NCBI RefSeq assembly: GCF_014705655.1
Contig: NZ_JACXIY010000023.1
Span: forward strand, 62,001 to 126,000
Length of the DNA: 64,000 bases
DNA from: Paenibacillus arenilitoris
GTDB taxonomy: Bacteria; Bacillota; Bacilli; Paenibacillales; Paenibacillaceae
Direction: 5' to 3'
This document shows, piece after piece, positions 6,654-16,502 of this stretch. The notes under the pieces are model-generated. The model saw only the letters and a list, made by a program, of their open reading frames with translations. It ran no database searches and was not told the DNA's origin. The stretch's first letter is position 1. Every line of letters begins with the position of its first letter. A program made the translations under genes and the position numbers.

Positions 6654-8750
6654 CTATTTGATCAGCGCATTCGGATCGATGATCAAAGCAACGTAACCGT
6701 CGCCGAGAATCGTCGCGCCGGATATCGCTTCGATGTTCGTTAAATATTTGCCTAACGTTTTCAAGACGATCTCGCTTTGGCCGATGAACTCGTCAACCAT
6801 GACGGCCGCCCACTTATCGCCCTTGCGGATGACGACGATTTCCGTTTCCTGTTCTTCGTTTTCGTCGTAATCCGGCGACTCGAGCACCTTGCTAAGCGAA
6901 ACCAGCGGGATAATCGAATTGCGGAATTCGATCATCCGGTTGCCGTGAACGTTCACGATTTGCTCCTTGCGGATAATGCCCGTCTCGACGATGGAAGACA
7001 GCGGGATCGCGTACTTCTCCGATCCGAGCTTAATGAGCATCGCCGAAATAATGGACAGCGTCAGCGGAAGCTGAACGGAAAATTTGCTTCCCCTTCCGGC
7101 TGCCGAGTCGACGGTGACGTTGCCGCCGAGCGACGTAATCTTGGATTTGACGACGTCAAGGCCGACGCCCCGTCCGGAGATATCCGATATTTTATCGGCC
7201 GTGCTGAAGCCGGGGGCGAAGATCAGCATGTTGATTTCGTCCGGGGATAGCCGGCTGGCCGCCTCTTCGGAGACGACGCCGTTTTTGACGGCGATTTGGA
7301 GCACCTTCTCCTGATTGATGCCGCGGCCGTCTTCTTCGACCTCGATGAAGACGTGGTTGCCGCTGTGGAACGCCCTCAAATAGATGGTGCCGGTCTCAGG
7401 CTTGCCGGCCGCGATGCGCTCATCGATTGTTTCCAGGCCGTGATCGACCGAATTGCGAAGCAGATGCACGAGCGGATCGCCGATCTCGTCGATGACGGTG
7501 CGGTCAAGTTCCGTATCGGCGCCGGTTATGACGAGATCGATTTTTTTGTCCAGCGATTTGGCAAGGTCGCGGATCATCCGCGGGAAGCGGTTGAATACCG
7601 AGTCGACCGGGACCATCCGAAGCTTCAGCACGATGCTCTGCAGATCGGAACTGACGCGGGACAAATGCTCGACCGTTTCCGTCAGGTCCGATCGTTTGAT
7701 TTCGCTCGCCAGCTGCTCCAGCCGAACGCGATCGATCAGCATTTCGCTGAACAGATTCATGAGCGTGTCCAGTCGCTCGATATCGACCCGAATCGTTCTT
7801 GAAGCTACGGCCGCGCCGCCTGCCGGGGCGCCCGAAGCGGGAGCTTTGGCCGGTGCCGCCGGCCGGACGGGTTGTTCTTCCTTTGGAGATTGCACCGCGG
7901 TCAACGCCTCTTCCATGGCAGCCGTTTCCGCCGCCGCCGCTGCGGGAGCCGCGTTGAGTTCCGCGAGCGATTCCTTGTCCAGCGCCATGACGACGGCGGA
8001 TTCGATTTCGGAAATGTTCAAAATTTGAGCCTCGAGCTCCTCTTTGCTAATATTGGAAACGATGAAAACGGCAAACGAAAAGTCGAATTTTTCCTGCTCG
8101 ATGTCTTGTACCGAAGGATTGGATTTAATGACCTCGCCGCTTCGCTCGAGCACTTCGAACACCATGTAGGCGCGCACCGCCTTCAATAAGCAGCTGTCGC
8201 GGATCGCGATTTGAACATGAAACACATGGTGACCGGATTCGATCGATTGCAGCAGGACGGAGGATTGATACTCGTCCAATAGCATCTCCTCCGCGACGAG
8301 CGGAACGGCGGACGTTGCGGCGGCGGCGGCTGGAGCCTGTGCCTGTCCGGCAGCCTTGGCGGGACTGTAATCGCTCTTCAGGATGACCTGCAGCGAGGCT
8401 ACGATCGCCGTTACGTCGGCCTTGCCCGTGCCTCCGCCTACGATGTCCTGCACCATCGCCTCCAGCGCGTCCAACCCTTTAAACAGCGTATCGAAAATAA
8501 AACTGTCCATCTTCAGCTTTTCATTACGGACAAGGTCAAGCACGTTTTCCATCTCGTGCGTCAACGCCGCCAAGTCTTCGAAGCCCATGGTGGCGGACAT
8601 GCCCTTCAGCGTATGCGCCGAACGGAATATGGATTGCACGATGCTCAGTTCCTCCGGCTCGCTTTCCAGCCGCAGCAGGTTCTCATTCAAGGATTGCAGG
8701 TGATCGTTCGACTCGTCGATGAACATCGACAGATAAGCATTCATATCCAT
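6654..8750 (-). CDS. cheA: chemotaxis sensor histidine kinase CheA
   Basis: Cytoplasmic two-component kinase that phosphorylates CheY and CheB. In 698 residues it shows P1 (Hpt) with the phosphorylated His in SAHTLKGM at about residue 46, a P2 response-regulator docking domain (about 160-260), an Ala/Pro linker, P3 dimerisation helices (about 320-385), P4 ATPase with NSVDHGLE (N box) and GRGVGLDVV (G box), and a C-terminal CheW-like P5. The ATG at 8750 is chosen because the more upstream GTG (8762) lies inside the AGGAGG ribosome binding site. Confidence 0.98.
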   Translation of the reverse strand: MDMNAYLSMFIDESNDHLQSLNENLLRLESEPEELSIVQSIFRSAHTLKGMSATMGFEDLAALTHEMENVLDLVRNEKLKMDSFIFDTLFKGLDALEAMVQDIVGGGTGKADVTAIVASLQVILKSDYSPAKAAGQAQAPAAAAATSAVPLVAEEMLLDEYQSSVLLQSIESGHHVFHVQIAIRDSCLLKAVRAYMVFEVLERSGEVIKSNPSVQDIEQEKFDFSFAVFIVSNISKEELEAQILNISEIESAVVMALDKESLAELNAAPAAAAAETAAMEEALTAVQSPKEEQPVRPAAPAKAPASGAPAGGAAVASRTIRVDIERLDTLMNLFSEMLIDRVRLEQLASEIKRSDLTETVEHLSRVSSDLQSIVLKLRMVPVDSVFNRFPRMIRDLAKSLDKKIDLVITGADTELDRTVIDEIGDPLVHLLRNSVDHGLETIDERIAAGKPETGTIYLRAFHSGNHVFIEVEEDGRGINQEKVLQIAVKNGVVSEEAASRLSPDEINMLIFAPGFSTADKISDISGRGVGLDVVKSKITSLGGNVTVDSAAGRGSKFSVQLPLTLSIISAMLIKLGSEKYAIPLSSIVETGIIRKEQIVNVHGNRMIEFRNSIIPLVSLSKVLESPDYDENEEQETEIVVIRKGDKWAAVMVDEFIGQSEIVLKTLGKYLTNIEAISGATILGDGYVALIIDPNALIK

Positions 8751-8796
8751 ATTTCCCAGCACCTCCTATTAGTGTGGTTAAACGGTTCTAGCCTGA

Positions 8797-10131
8797 TTAT
8801 TTCAACACGGCGTGCACCAGTTGTGCCGCAATGTGTTGCAACGGTAGAATTTTGTCGACACAGCCCGCTTCGACGGCGGAACGCGGCATGCCGTAGACGA
8901 CGCAGGTCTCCTCGGCTTCGGCGATAGACGTTTCGATGCCGGCCTCCGACAGCTTCTTCATCCCTTTCGCCCCGTCGCTGCCCATCCCCGTCATGACGAC
9001 CGCGTGGCGCTTCAATTCCTTGAAGCCGATCAGCGATTCGAACAGAACGTCGACGGACGGGCGATGACCGTTGCGCTGCGGCTGATCCGTCAACAGAATC
9101 GAGTAGCCGGAGGAATCCTTGGCCAGTTCCAAGTGATACCCCCCCGGCGCTATGTATACGACGCCAGCGGATACTCGCTCTCCTTGCTGCGCCTCGACGA
9201 CTTGAAGCTCGCTGAAGCTGTCCAGCCGCTGCGCGAGCGACTTCGTAAACTTCGGCGGCATATGCTGGACGACGAGCACGGGAGCCGGAAAATCGCCGGG
9301 CAGCGACGTGATTACTTCGTGCAGCGCCCGAGGCCCGCCCGTAGAAGTGCCGATCGCGACGATATGGTTGAATGGGGCCGAGTTACCGCCTCTTCCTTTC
9401 GGCTTGATCGGCTCCGTCGGCACCGGAAGCTTTGCGGCGTATTCCGCCATTGCTTCCTTCGCTACCGACTTGACTCTTGCCTTGGATTGCGATTTGGCTT
9501 CGTCAGGCATACGCTTGACGCTTTGCGGCTTCGCCTGGCTCGCCGGCTCCGTGATCGGCTTGTCCTTCCGCGGCGACGGCGGTTCCTTCCCCGCCGGTTC
9601 CGCGGCAGCGGGCGGTTGAGCGGATTTAGCCCTCGCCCGATTCGGATCGTCCGTATTCGCGACGGCCGCTCGTTTGCCGTCGCCCGGGTTCGGACCGATC
9701 TCCCGTATCGTTAAAGCCGGTTGATGCCGCTTCGTCTTAACGGCAATCCGCAGCTTCTCGAGCAGCGCGTCGCAGGCGTGCTGGATATCGTTCGAGAGTA
9801 TTCCGGACGGCTTGCGAATGAAGTCGAATGCGCCGTATTGCAACGCCTTGATCGTCTCTCTCGTGTTGTCGTCGCTGATGCCGGACAGCATGATGACCGG
9901 CGTCGGATCGGACTTCATGATTTGCTGCAAAGCCTCGATCCCGTTCATGACGGGCATCTCCAAGTCAAGCGTCACCGCGTCCGGCTTCCATTCGCGGACC
10001 GCTTCGACGGCTTCCTGCCCGTTGACGGCCGTGGCGACAATCGTAAATTGAGAATCCTGCTGGATCAGATCGCATATAAACTTCCGCATGAACGCGGAGT
10101 CATCGACGACCAGCACGCGATATGGAGCCAT
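8797..10131 (-). CDS. cheB: protein-glutamate methylesterase/deamidase CheB
   Basis: Response regulator that demethylates chemoreceptors. The 444-residue product has an N-terminal receiver domain with the phosphorylated Asp at about residue 56 (TLDLEMPVMNG) and a C-terminal methylesterase with the catalytic block IGTSTGGPRAL, VVQHMPPKFTKSLA and MTGMGSDGAKGM. The linker of roughly 110 residues is unusually long, rich in Pro/Ala/Lys, and makes the protein longer than the usual 350 residues. RBS AAGGAGGG precedes the ATG. Confidence 0.98.
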   Translation of the reverse strand: MAPYRVLVVDDSAFMRKFICDLIQQDSQFTIVATAVNGQEAVEAVREWKPDAVTLDLEMPVMNGIEALQQIMKSDPTPVIMLSGISDDNTRETIKALQYGAFDFIRKPSGILSNDIQHACDALLEKLRIAVKTKRHQPALTIREIGPNPGDGKRAAVANTDDPNRARAKSAQPPAAAEPAGKEPPSPRKDKPITEPASQAKPQSVKRMPDEAKSQSKARVKSVAKEAMAEYAAKLPVPTEPIKPKGRGGNSAPFNHIVAIGTSTGGPRALHEVITSLPGDFPAPVLVVQHMPPKFTKSLAQRLDSFSELQVVEAQQGERVSAGVVYIAPGGYHLELAKDSSGYSILLTDQPQRNGHRPSVDVLFESLIGFKELKRHAVVMTGMGSDGAKGMKKLSEAGIETSIAEAEETCVVYGMPRSAVEAGCVDKILPLQHIAAQLVHAVLK

Positions 10132-10157
10132 TCGTTTCCCTCCTTGGTCCCAAAGGA

Positions 10158-11027
10158 TTATCTTGAAAGCCTGAACATTTTATGTATAAATCCTTTGACG
10201 CCGCCAAAGGCGGCCTGCGCCTGCGGAATGTCGAGAAACCGCTTCGCGACATATTCGATTGCGAGCGAAGCCTCGCTGACCGGATAGGCGATCGTGAACG
10301 GCGATTGCCGTTTTACCGCCTTGGAGACGGCCGGATCGTCGGGCAGTATGCCGAGCGTCGGCAGCTCCGATTGAAGGAAGCGCTGCGACACCAGGTTGAT
10401 TTTGTCCGCGGTCTGCTTGCCTTCGCGGCTGTCGGCCGCACGGTTGACGATAAGCTTGAAGCTTACGTCGGCATTCATCGCTTTTACCATCTTAATTAGC
10501 GCGTACGCGTCCGTGATCGAGGTCGGTTCGGGTGTCGTCACGACGATCGTCTCCTGCGCGGCGGTAATGAATTTGACCGTTTCCTTCGATAGTCCCGCTC
10601 CCGTATCGAACAAAATGACGTCGTATTTGCCATGCAGCTTGCCGATCTCATCCGCGAATCCGTTCAGCTGCTCGGGCGACAAATCGAGCAAATCCTTGAA
10701 GCCGGAGCCGCCCGCGATAAAATGCAAGCCTTCCGGGCCTTCCTGCACGATGTCCCAAATCGTTTTCTCCTGCTTCAGCAGGTGGTACAAGCTGTATGTG
10801 GACGAGACGCCCATCAGCACATCGATATTCGCCATGCCGATATCGGCGTCGAATACGAGCACTTTCTTCCCGAGCCGTTGGAGCGAGATCGCGAAGTTTA
10901 AGCTGAAATTCGATTTCCCCACGCCGCCTTTGCCGCTTGTGACCGTGACGACGCGGGTCGTGCGGCCCTCCTCCCGAAGCTCCCGCTGTCTGACTAAATT
11001 GCGCAATGCTTCCGCTTGATCGTTCAT
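10158..11027 (-). CDS. flhG: flagellar number regulator, MinD-like ATPase FlhG
   Basis: ParA/MinD superfamily ATPase (YlxH/FleN) that with FlhF sets the number and placement of flagella. The deviant Walker A (TSGKGGVGKSNFSLNFA) is near residue 30, and the switch regions are DADIGMANID and FDTGAGLS. The N-terminus carries the short Gln/Arg-rich activator stretch (ALRNLVRQR) typical of FlhG, which stimulates the FlhF GTPase. The start overlaps the flhF stop as ATGA. 289 residues, normal length. Confidence 0.96.
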   Translation of the reverse strand: MNDQAEALRNLVRQRELREEGRTTRVVTVTSGKGGVGKSNFSLNFAISLQRLGKKVLVFDADIGMANIDVLMGVSSTYSLYHLLKQEKTIWDIVQEGPEGLHFIAGGSGFKDLLDLSPEQLNGFADEIGKLHGKYDVILFDTGAGLSKETVKFITAAQETIVVTTPEPTSITDAYALIKMVKAMNADVSFKLIVNRAADSREGKQTADKINLVSQRFLQSELPTLGILPDDPAVSKAVKRQSPFTIAYPVSEASLAIEYVAKRFLDIPQAQAAFGGVKGFIHKMFRLSR

Positions 11028-12241
11028 CGGCCGCTGCTCCCTAACAAATGCTGAATGTACGAGTCGATCCGGAACCGCTCGATATCGTCCGGGACGGTTT
11101 GGCCGCTTGCCATATAGGTCGGAACGAAACCGAAGTTCGCGATCAGATTGAAAATCGCGCCGTATACGGACGTTTCGTCAAGCTTCGTGAACAGCACCTT
11201 CTTCACGCCGTACTTGCTGAATTGCTCGGCCACGGCAGCCATATCCTTCGTTTTTCCCGTTAAGCTGAGCACCAGAATCGTCTCACTCTCCTCGCTGGAC
11301 TGAAGGAGGCTGTTCACTTCGGACACATGCAGCTCGCTGCGAAAGTTTCGGCCGGCGGTATCCATATAAATCAGCTCCCGTTCTTCCAGCTGCTTGAACG
11401 CCTTGGGCAAATCCATCGGCGAGAAGACGACCTCGAGCGGGACGTTCAAAATATTGGCGTACGTGCGAAGCTGATCCACGGCCGCGATGCGGTAAGTGTC
11501 GGATGTAATGAAGCCGACCTTCCTGCCGTGCTTGATGGTCTGCTCGGCGGCCAGCTTGGCGATCGTCGTCGTCTTGCCGACGCCGGTCGGTCCGACGAAA
11601 TGAACGATGCGAGCCTCCGGGCTGATGCCGGATTCGCCGTACGGACTGAGCCACTCCGTCAGCAGGGAAGCCGAATGCTCCCACACCTGCTCTCTGGAAT
11701 ACGAAACCCCTTCTTCCGTCTGACGCTCGGCAATCGATTCAATCAACCGGTCGATCCATTGCGGATCGAGCTCCTGCTCGGTTAGATGCTCCTTCAATCC
11801 TCTCAGCTCGTCGGTCATGGCCGTTGCGTCGCTTGGCTGATTGGCCAGCTTGGCCATATACGCTTTCAGGTTGCGAATCTCTTCGATAATAAATTGCTCG
11901 CGGTCCGCTTTCGGGGTCTGCTCCGCGGCGGCATGCGCCTGCGGCGGATCCATGACGGCCGCAATGGACCGCTGCGCCTCGGAAGCATAAGCCGTCCTGC
12001 CGAATGCGGCATCCGCAGCCGGAGCGGGTACCTGCGCCGGGACCGGCTGCTGAGCAGGCGCTTTCGACGGATTCGATTCAACCGCGGCGATTACTTCCAT
12101 TTTTTTCTTGCGAAACATCCCCATGAAGCCGCCGACTTTAATTTCCTTCGTATTCAAAATGACCGCATCCTTGCCCAGCTCGCTGCGAATCATCGACACT
12201 GCTTCGGGCAGCGCGTTAACGACATACCGTTTCACTCTCAT
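11024..12241 (-). CDS. flhF: flagellar biosynthesis SRP-family GTPase FlhF
   Basis: Third SRP GTPase, beside Ffh and FtsY of this window; guides placement of the first flagellar parts at the membrane. The product of 405 residues has a basic N-terminal B domain, an Ala/Pro-rich linker, and an NG domain from about residue 170 with G1 in FVGPTGVGKTTTIAKLA, a DTAGRN-type G3 and TKLDET-type G4. The start overlaps the flhA stop (ATGA), and its own stop overlaps flhG. Confidence 0.97.
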   Translation of the reverse strand: MRVKRYVVNALPEAVSMIRSELGKDAVILNTKEIKVGGFMGMFRKKKMEVIAAVESNPSKAPAQQPVPAQVPAPAADAAFGRTAYASEAQRSIAAVMDPPQAHAAAEQTPKADREQFIIEEIRNLKAYMAKLANQPSDATAMTDELRGLKEHLTEQELDPQWIDRLIESIAERQTEEGVSYSREQVWEHSASLLTEWLSPYGESGISPEARIVHFVGPTGVGKTTTIAKLAAEQTIKHGRKVGFITSDTYRIAAVDQLRTYANILNVPLEVVFSPMDLPKAFKQLEERELIYMDTAGRNFRSELHVSEVNSLLQSSEESETILVLSLTGKTKDMAAVAEQFSKYGVKKVLFTKLDETSVYGAIFNLIANFGFVPTYMASGQTVPDDIERFRIDSYIQHLLGSSGR

Positions 12242-14268
12242 AAATTCACCACCCCGACGCTTTGTACTTCAATGTTCGGCTCCAGCTCGCTGTAGGACAA
12301 CACGGGCACGTCTTGCATCGTCCGCTCAACGATTTGCCTCAAGTACATGCGAATGGTCGGCGAGGCCAGAACGACGGGCTGTTGACCGGACTGAATTTGA
12401 CGGTTTACCTGCTCGTTAAGCCTCTGATAAATCTGCTGCGTCGATACCGGATCGAGCGCGATGTAGCTGCCTTGGTCCGACTGCTGTACCGACTCGGCGA
12501 TTTTTTTCTCGAGCTGGGGACCGACCGTAATGACGCGAAGCGTCTCCGCGCCGGATGAAAATTGCTGCGTAATTTGCCTGGACAGCGCCTGCCGGACATA
12601 CTCGGTCAAAATATCCGGATCCTTCGTGTAATTGCCGTGATCGGCCAGCGATTCGAAGATCGTCACGAGATCGCGGATCGATACCTTCTCCCGAAGCAGC
12701 TTCGCCAGAACCTTCTGTACGTCCCCGACCGTAAGGATTGAAGGAATAAGTTCATCAATAAGGGCCGGATAAGATTCTTTGACATTCTCGACGAGCATCT
12801 TCGCTTCTTGGCGTCCGATCAACTCATGGGCGTGACGTTTAATGATTTCCGTCAAATGCGTCGCGACGACGGACGGCGGATCGACGACCGTATAGCCCGA
12901 CAGCTCCGCGCGCTCCTTCATCTGCTCGTCGATCCATATAGCCGGCAGTCCGAATGCGGGCTCCGTCGTCTCGATGCCGACGACCGAATCGTCCTCGAAC
13001 CCCGGGCTCATGGCCAAATAATGATTGAGCAGCAGGTCGCCTCGCGCCACCGTGTTGCCTTTGATCTTAATGACGTATTCATTCGGTTTAAGCTGAATGT
13101 TATCGCGGATCCGGATGACGGGAACGACGAGCCCAAGCTCGAGCGCGCACTGTCTGCGGATCATGATGATCCGGTCAAGCAAATCGCCGCCCTGCTGCGT
13201 GTCCGCCAGCGGAATAAGCCCGTAGCCGAACTCGAATTCGATCGGATCCACCTGAAGCAGGCTGATGACGCTCTCCGGACTGCGAACCTCTTCGATCTGC
13301 TGTTCTTCGACCAGCATTTCTTCCTGAGCCTGCTGCTTGCTGATCGCCTTCTGCATGAACCAACCGCCTAAGGCGAGCAGTATCGCGAACGGCCACGTCC
13401 GAACGATGCCGATCGGCGTGAGACCGAGCATGGCGATCGTGCCGGCCGCAATATAGAGAAGTTTCGGGTATTTGAATAACTGCGAAGTGACGTCGGTGGC
13501 CAAGTTGCCGTCGGAGGCCGCTCTCGTCACGATGAGGCCAGCCGCTGTCGAAATGAGCAAAGCCGGAATTTGGCTGACGAGACCGTCGCCGATCGTCAAA
13601 ATCGAGAACGTCGACAGCGCTTCGGCAAAGCTAAGCTCGTGAATCGCCATGCCGATAATGAAGCCGCCGACAAGGTTAATGATAAGAATAATAATGGATG
13701 CGATCGCATCCCCTTTGACGAACTTGCTCGCGCCGTCCATCGCCCCGTAGAAATCGGCTTCGCGTTCGATTTTGGACCGCCGCTCCTTGGCCTGCTGTTC
13801 GTTGATCATGCCTGCGTTCAGGTCGGCGTCGATGCTCATTTGCTTACCCGGCATCGCATCGAGCGTAAATCTTGCCGCAACCTCGGCGACGCGTTCGGAG
13901 CCCTTCGTAATGACGATGAACTGAACGACGACGAGAATGAGAAAGACGATGAACCCGATCGCGATCTCTCCTCCGCCTACCCAGCTTCCGAACGTCGCGA
14001 CGACCTCGCCCGCTTCGGCATGCGACAAAATATTTCTTGTCGTCGAGACGTTCAAGGCGAGACGAAATAGGGTCGTAATGAGCAATATCGCCGGAAATAT
14101 GGAGAAATCAAGCGCTTCTTTCGTATTCATCGCAATCAGCAAAATCATGAGCGCTATTGAAATGTTAAGAATAATAAGTATGTCCAGCAGCAGAACGGGA
14201 ATCGGGATGATCATCATGAGCACGATGCCGATTACGCCGATTAAGATGACTAGATCCTTTGCTTTCAT
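12238..14268 (-). CDS. flhA: flagellar type III export gate protein FlhA
   Basis: Large export-gate subunit that forms the cytoplasmic nonameric ring. The 676-residue product has eight transmembrane helices in the first 310 residues, the FHIPEP-type core region with conserved charged loop (EREADFYGAMDGASKFVKGD), and a soluble C-terminal domain that docks chaperone-substrate complexes. RBS GGGAGGGAG lies eight bases before the ATG. Operon order flhB-flhA-flhF is standard. Confidence 0.98.
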   Translation of the reverse strand: MKAKDLVILIGVIGIVLMMIIPIPVLLLDILIILNISIALMILLIAMNTKEALDFSIFPAILLITTLFRLALNVSTTRNILSHAEAGEVVATFGSWVGGGEIAIGFIVFLILVVVQFIVITKGSERVAEVAARFTLDAMPGKQMSIDADLNAGMINEQQAKERRSKIEREADFYGAMDGASKFVKGDAIASIIILIINLVGGFIIGMAIHELSFAEALSTFSILTIGDGLVSQIPALLISTAAGLIVTRAASDGNLATDVTSQLFKYPKLLYIAAGTIAMLGLTPIGIVRTWPFAILLALGGWFMQKAISKQQAQEEMLVEEQQIEEVRSPESVISLLQVDPIEFEFGYGLIPLADTQQGGDLLDRIIMIRRQCALELGLVVPVIRIRDNIQLKPNEYVIKIKGNTVARGDLLLNHYLAMSPGFEDDSVVGIETTEPAFGLPAIWIDEQMKERAELSGYTVVDPPSVVATHLTEIIKRHAHELIGRQEAKMLVENVKESYPALIDELIPSILTVGDVQKVLAKLLREKVSIRDLVTIFESLADHGNYTKDPDILTEYVRQALSRQITQQFSSGAETLRVITVGPQLEKKIAESVQQSDQGSYIALDPVSTQQIYQRLNEQVNRQIQSGQQPVVLASPTIRMYLRQIVERTMQDVPVLSYSELEPNIEVQSVGVVNL

Positions 14269-14285
14269 GAAGCGGTCTCCCTCCC

Positions 14286-15386
14286 TTACGACGTTGATTT
14301 CGCTCGACCTTTCAGTTTATATACGTATGCCAGCACTTCCGCCACGGCTTGGAACAAGTCGGGAGGAATAACGTCCCCTATCTCGGCCCGTTCGTAAAGC
14401 GCTCTGGCCAGCGGCTTGTTTTCCATCGTAATGACGCCGTTTTCTTTCGCGATTTCCTTGATGCGCAAAGCGACATGATCCATCCCTTTGGCGATGATTT
14501 TCGGCGCCTCCATCCGTGACGCGTCGTACTTTAACGCGATGGCGAAGTGGGTCGGATTCGTAATGATGACATCCGCGTTCGGCACTTCCTGCATCATGCG
14601 CTGCAGCGCCATTCTGCGCTGCTTTTCCTTGATGCGACCCTTGATGATCGGATCGCCTTCCGTTTTTTTGTATTCGTCCTTAATATCCTGCTTCGACATC
14701 CTTAAGCTTTTGTTATGCTCATAACGTTGGTAGAGATAATCGGCGAAGGCCAGAACGGCCAATACCGCGCCGATCTCGACGCCCAGCCTTATCGTAAGGT
14801 CCGCGGTGAAGCTGAAAATTTGCTGGAGCGGCATGCTCGCCAGTACCAGTATTCGTTCCCATTCCTTCGAAATGGCCGCAAAGACCAGAATCCCGATAAT
14901 GAGAAGCTTCAACACGCTTTTCAAAAACTCGACCAGCGACCTCATCGAAAAAATTTGTTTGAAGCCGTTGATCGGATTGATTTTCGTGAACGTCATCTTC
15001 AGCGGCTCGCCCGTTAACAAAAAGCCGAACTGCACGATGTTTCCGACGATCCCGATAATCATGGCGATCGCAAATATGGGAAGGAGCGTTAACAGCAATT
15101 CGAACACGATATTATTGAATAAAGTAATGACGCTCTCGGCATTCAGCTCCATGAGAAGCCAGCTCTCGAACAAATTGCCGAACAGCGACATGATATGCTG
15201 CTTGTAAAATCCACCCAGCATAATGAAGCCGAGAAAGGTGAACAGCAGCACGAACGAACCCGGCAAATCGGCCGATCTGGCGATCTGACCCTTCTTTCTC
15301 GCCTCGTTCATTTTTTTCGGCGTCGCCTTTTCCGTTTTCTCCTGGCTGAATAATTGGAGGTCTAGCTCCAGGCGGTAATTGCGCAC
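14286..15386 (-). CDS. flhB: flagellar export switch protein FlhB
   Basis: Export-gate protein whose self-cleavage at the NPTH motif switches secretion from rod/hook to filament substrates. The 366-residue product has four transmembrane helices (about 35-215) and a C-terminal domain with an intact NPTH in DVIITNPTHFAIALKYD. The start is GTG (15386), with GGGAGG eight bases upstream. A separate gene for a C-terminal-domain homologue occurs at 44815-45123. Confidence 0.98.
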   Translation of the reverse strand: MRNYRLELDLQLFSQEKTEKATPKKMNEARKKGQIARSADLPGSFVLLFTFLGFIMLGGFYKQHIMSLFGNLFESWLLMELNAESVITLFNNIVFELLLTLLPIFAIAMIIGIVGNIVQFGFLLTGEPLKMTFTKINPINGFKQIFSMRSLVEFLKSVLKLLIIGILVFAAISKEWERILVLASMPLQQIFSFTADLTIRLGVEIGAVLAVLAFADYLYQRYEHNKSLRMSKQDIKDEYKKTEGDPIIKGRIKEKQRRMALQRMMQEVPNADVIITNPTHFAIALKYDASRMEAPKIIAKGMDHVALRIKEIAKENGVITMENKPLARALYERAEIGDVIPPDLFQAVAEVLAYVYKLKGRAKSTS

Positions 15387-15401
15387 GTTCGTATCCTCCC
15401 A

Positions 15402-16199
15402 TTATCCTTCAGGCGGCGGCGGGCCTTGCACGATGCCAAACAACTGCTCCAGCGATTCGAACATGATCGAAAACAATTTTTCGAAAATGCCCGCAAGACC
15501 GGGCATAAGCAGAATCAATAAAATCATGCCGATGATCAGCTTTAGCGGAATGCCGATAACGAACACGTTGTATTGCGGCGCCGTCTTCGTCAGAAAGCCG
15601 AGTCCGACGTCGGCAAGGAACATCGCGACGATTAGCGGAGCCGCCACTTGAATCGCGAGCAGAAACGTATTTCCGACCGTTCTCGCCAAAAAATCCGTCA
15701 CGCTGCCGCTCATCAGCCTGCCGAACAGCTCGTTTGACAGCGGCATCCATTCGTAGCTGTCCATCAAGCCGGTCAATAAAAAATGATGGCCGTTCATCAT
15801 CAGGAATATCACGATGATCAGCATATACTTGAAATTGCCTAACAGCGGAGCGGCCGTGCCCGTATGCGGATCGACGATGTTGGCCATCGCGAAGCCGACC
15901 TGCAGATCCATGAAAGCCCCCGCCGTCTGCACGACGGTAAAAAACAAATAAACGACGTAGCCCATTAGTATGCCAAGCAACACTTCGCGCAGCACAAGCA
16001 GCACATATTCGGCGTCCGGCACGATCGTCTGTTTCATTCCGTACGTCAAGAAAACGATAAACGAAATGAAAAAGCCGAGTCCGATTTTGAACATATTCGG
16101 TACGCCTCGCGACGAAAAAACAGGCGCCACGACGAAAAACGCAGTAATTCGACAAAAGATAAGCAAAAAAATAGGAAACCCTTGTACGATCGCGTTCAT
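15402..16199 (-). CDS. fliR: flagellar export gate protein FliR
   Basis: Membrane component of the type III export gate, assembling with FliP and FliQ. The 265-residue product is strongly hydrophobic with about six helices; the start MNAIVQGFPIFLLIFCRITA is family-like. The RBS is weak (GAAGGG touching the ATG). It follows fliQ by 11 bases and precedes flhB by 15. Confidence 0.96.
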   Translation of the reverse strand: MNAIVQGFPIFLLIFCRITAFFVVAPVFSSRGVPNMFKIGLGFFISFIVFLTYGMKQTIVPDAEYVLLVLREVLLGILMGYVVYLFFTVVQTAGAFMDLQVGFAMANIVDPHTGTAAPLLGNFKYMLIIVIFLMMNGHHFLLTGLMDSYEWMPLSNELFGRLMSGSVTDFLARTVGNTFLLAIQVAAPLIVAMFLADVGLGFLTKTAPQYNVFVIGIPLKLIIGMILLILLMPGLAGIFEKLFSIMFESLEQLFGIVQGPPPPEG

Positions 16200-16210
16200 C
16201 CCTTCACAAC

Positions 16211-16480
16211 CTAACCGATGTATTGATGAAGATTATTCAGCAGATTGTAAGTGAAATCGATGACCGTATTTAGAATCCAGGGGCCAAACACGATAAGGGA
16301 CACGAACACGGCAACGATTTTCGGAACAAACGCAAGCGTCTGCTCCTGGATTTGCGTGGTCGCCTGAAAGATGCTGACTAGCAATCCGACGATCAAAGCA
16401 AGAGCGAGCATCGGCGCACTGGCTTTCAACACGACGTATACGGCCTCTCCGGCCAATCCGATTATGAAATCAGTACTCAT
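16211..16480 (-). CDS. fliQ: flagellar export gate protein FliQ
   Basis: Small export-gate membrane protein of 89 residues with two transmembrane helices (about 18-40 and 50-75) and the conserved QIQEQTLAFVPKI loop. RBS AAGGAGGG is seven bases before the ATG. It is placed between fliP and fliR as usual. Confidence 0.97.
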   Translation of the reverse strand: MSTDFIIGLAGEAVYVVLKASAPMLALALIVGLLVSIFQATTQIQEQTLAFVPKIVAVFVSLIVFGPWILNTVIDFTYNLLNNLHQYIG

Positions 16481-16502
16481 CGAACGTCCCTCCTTGCTTG
16501 TC

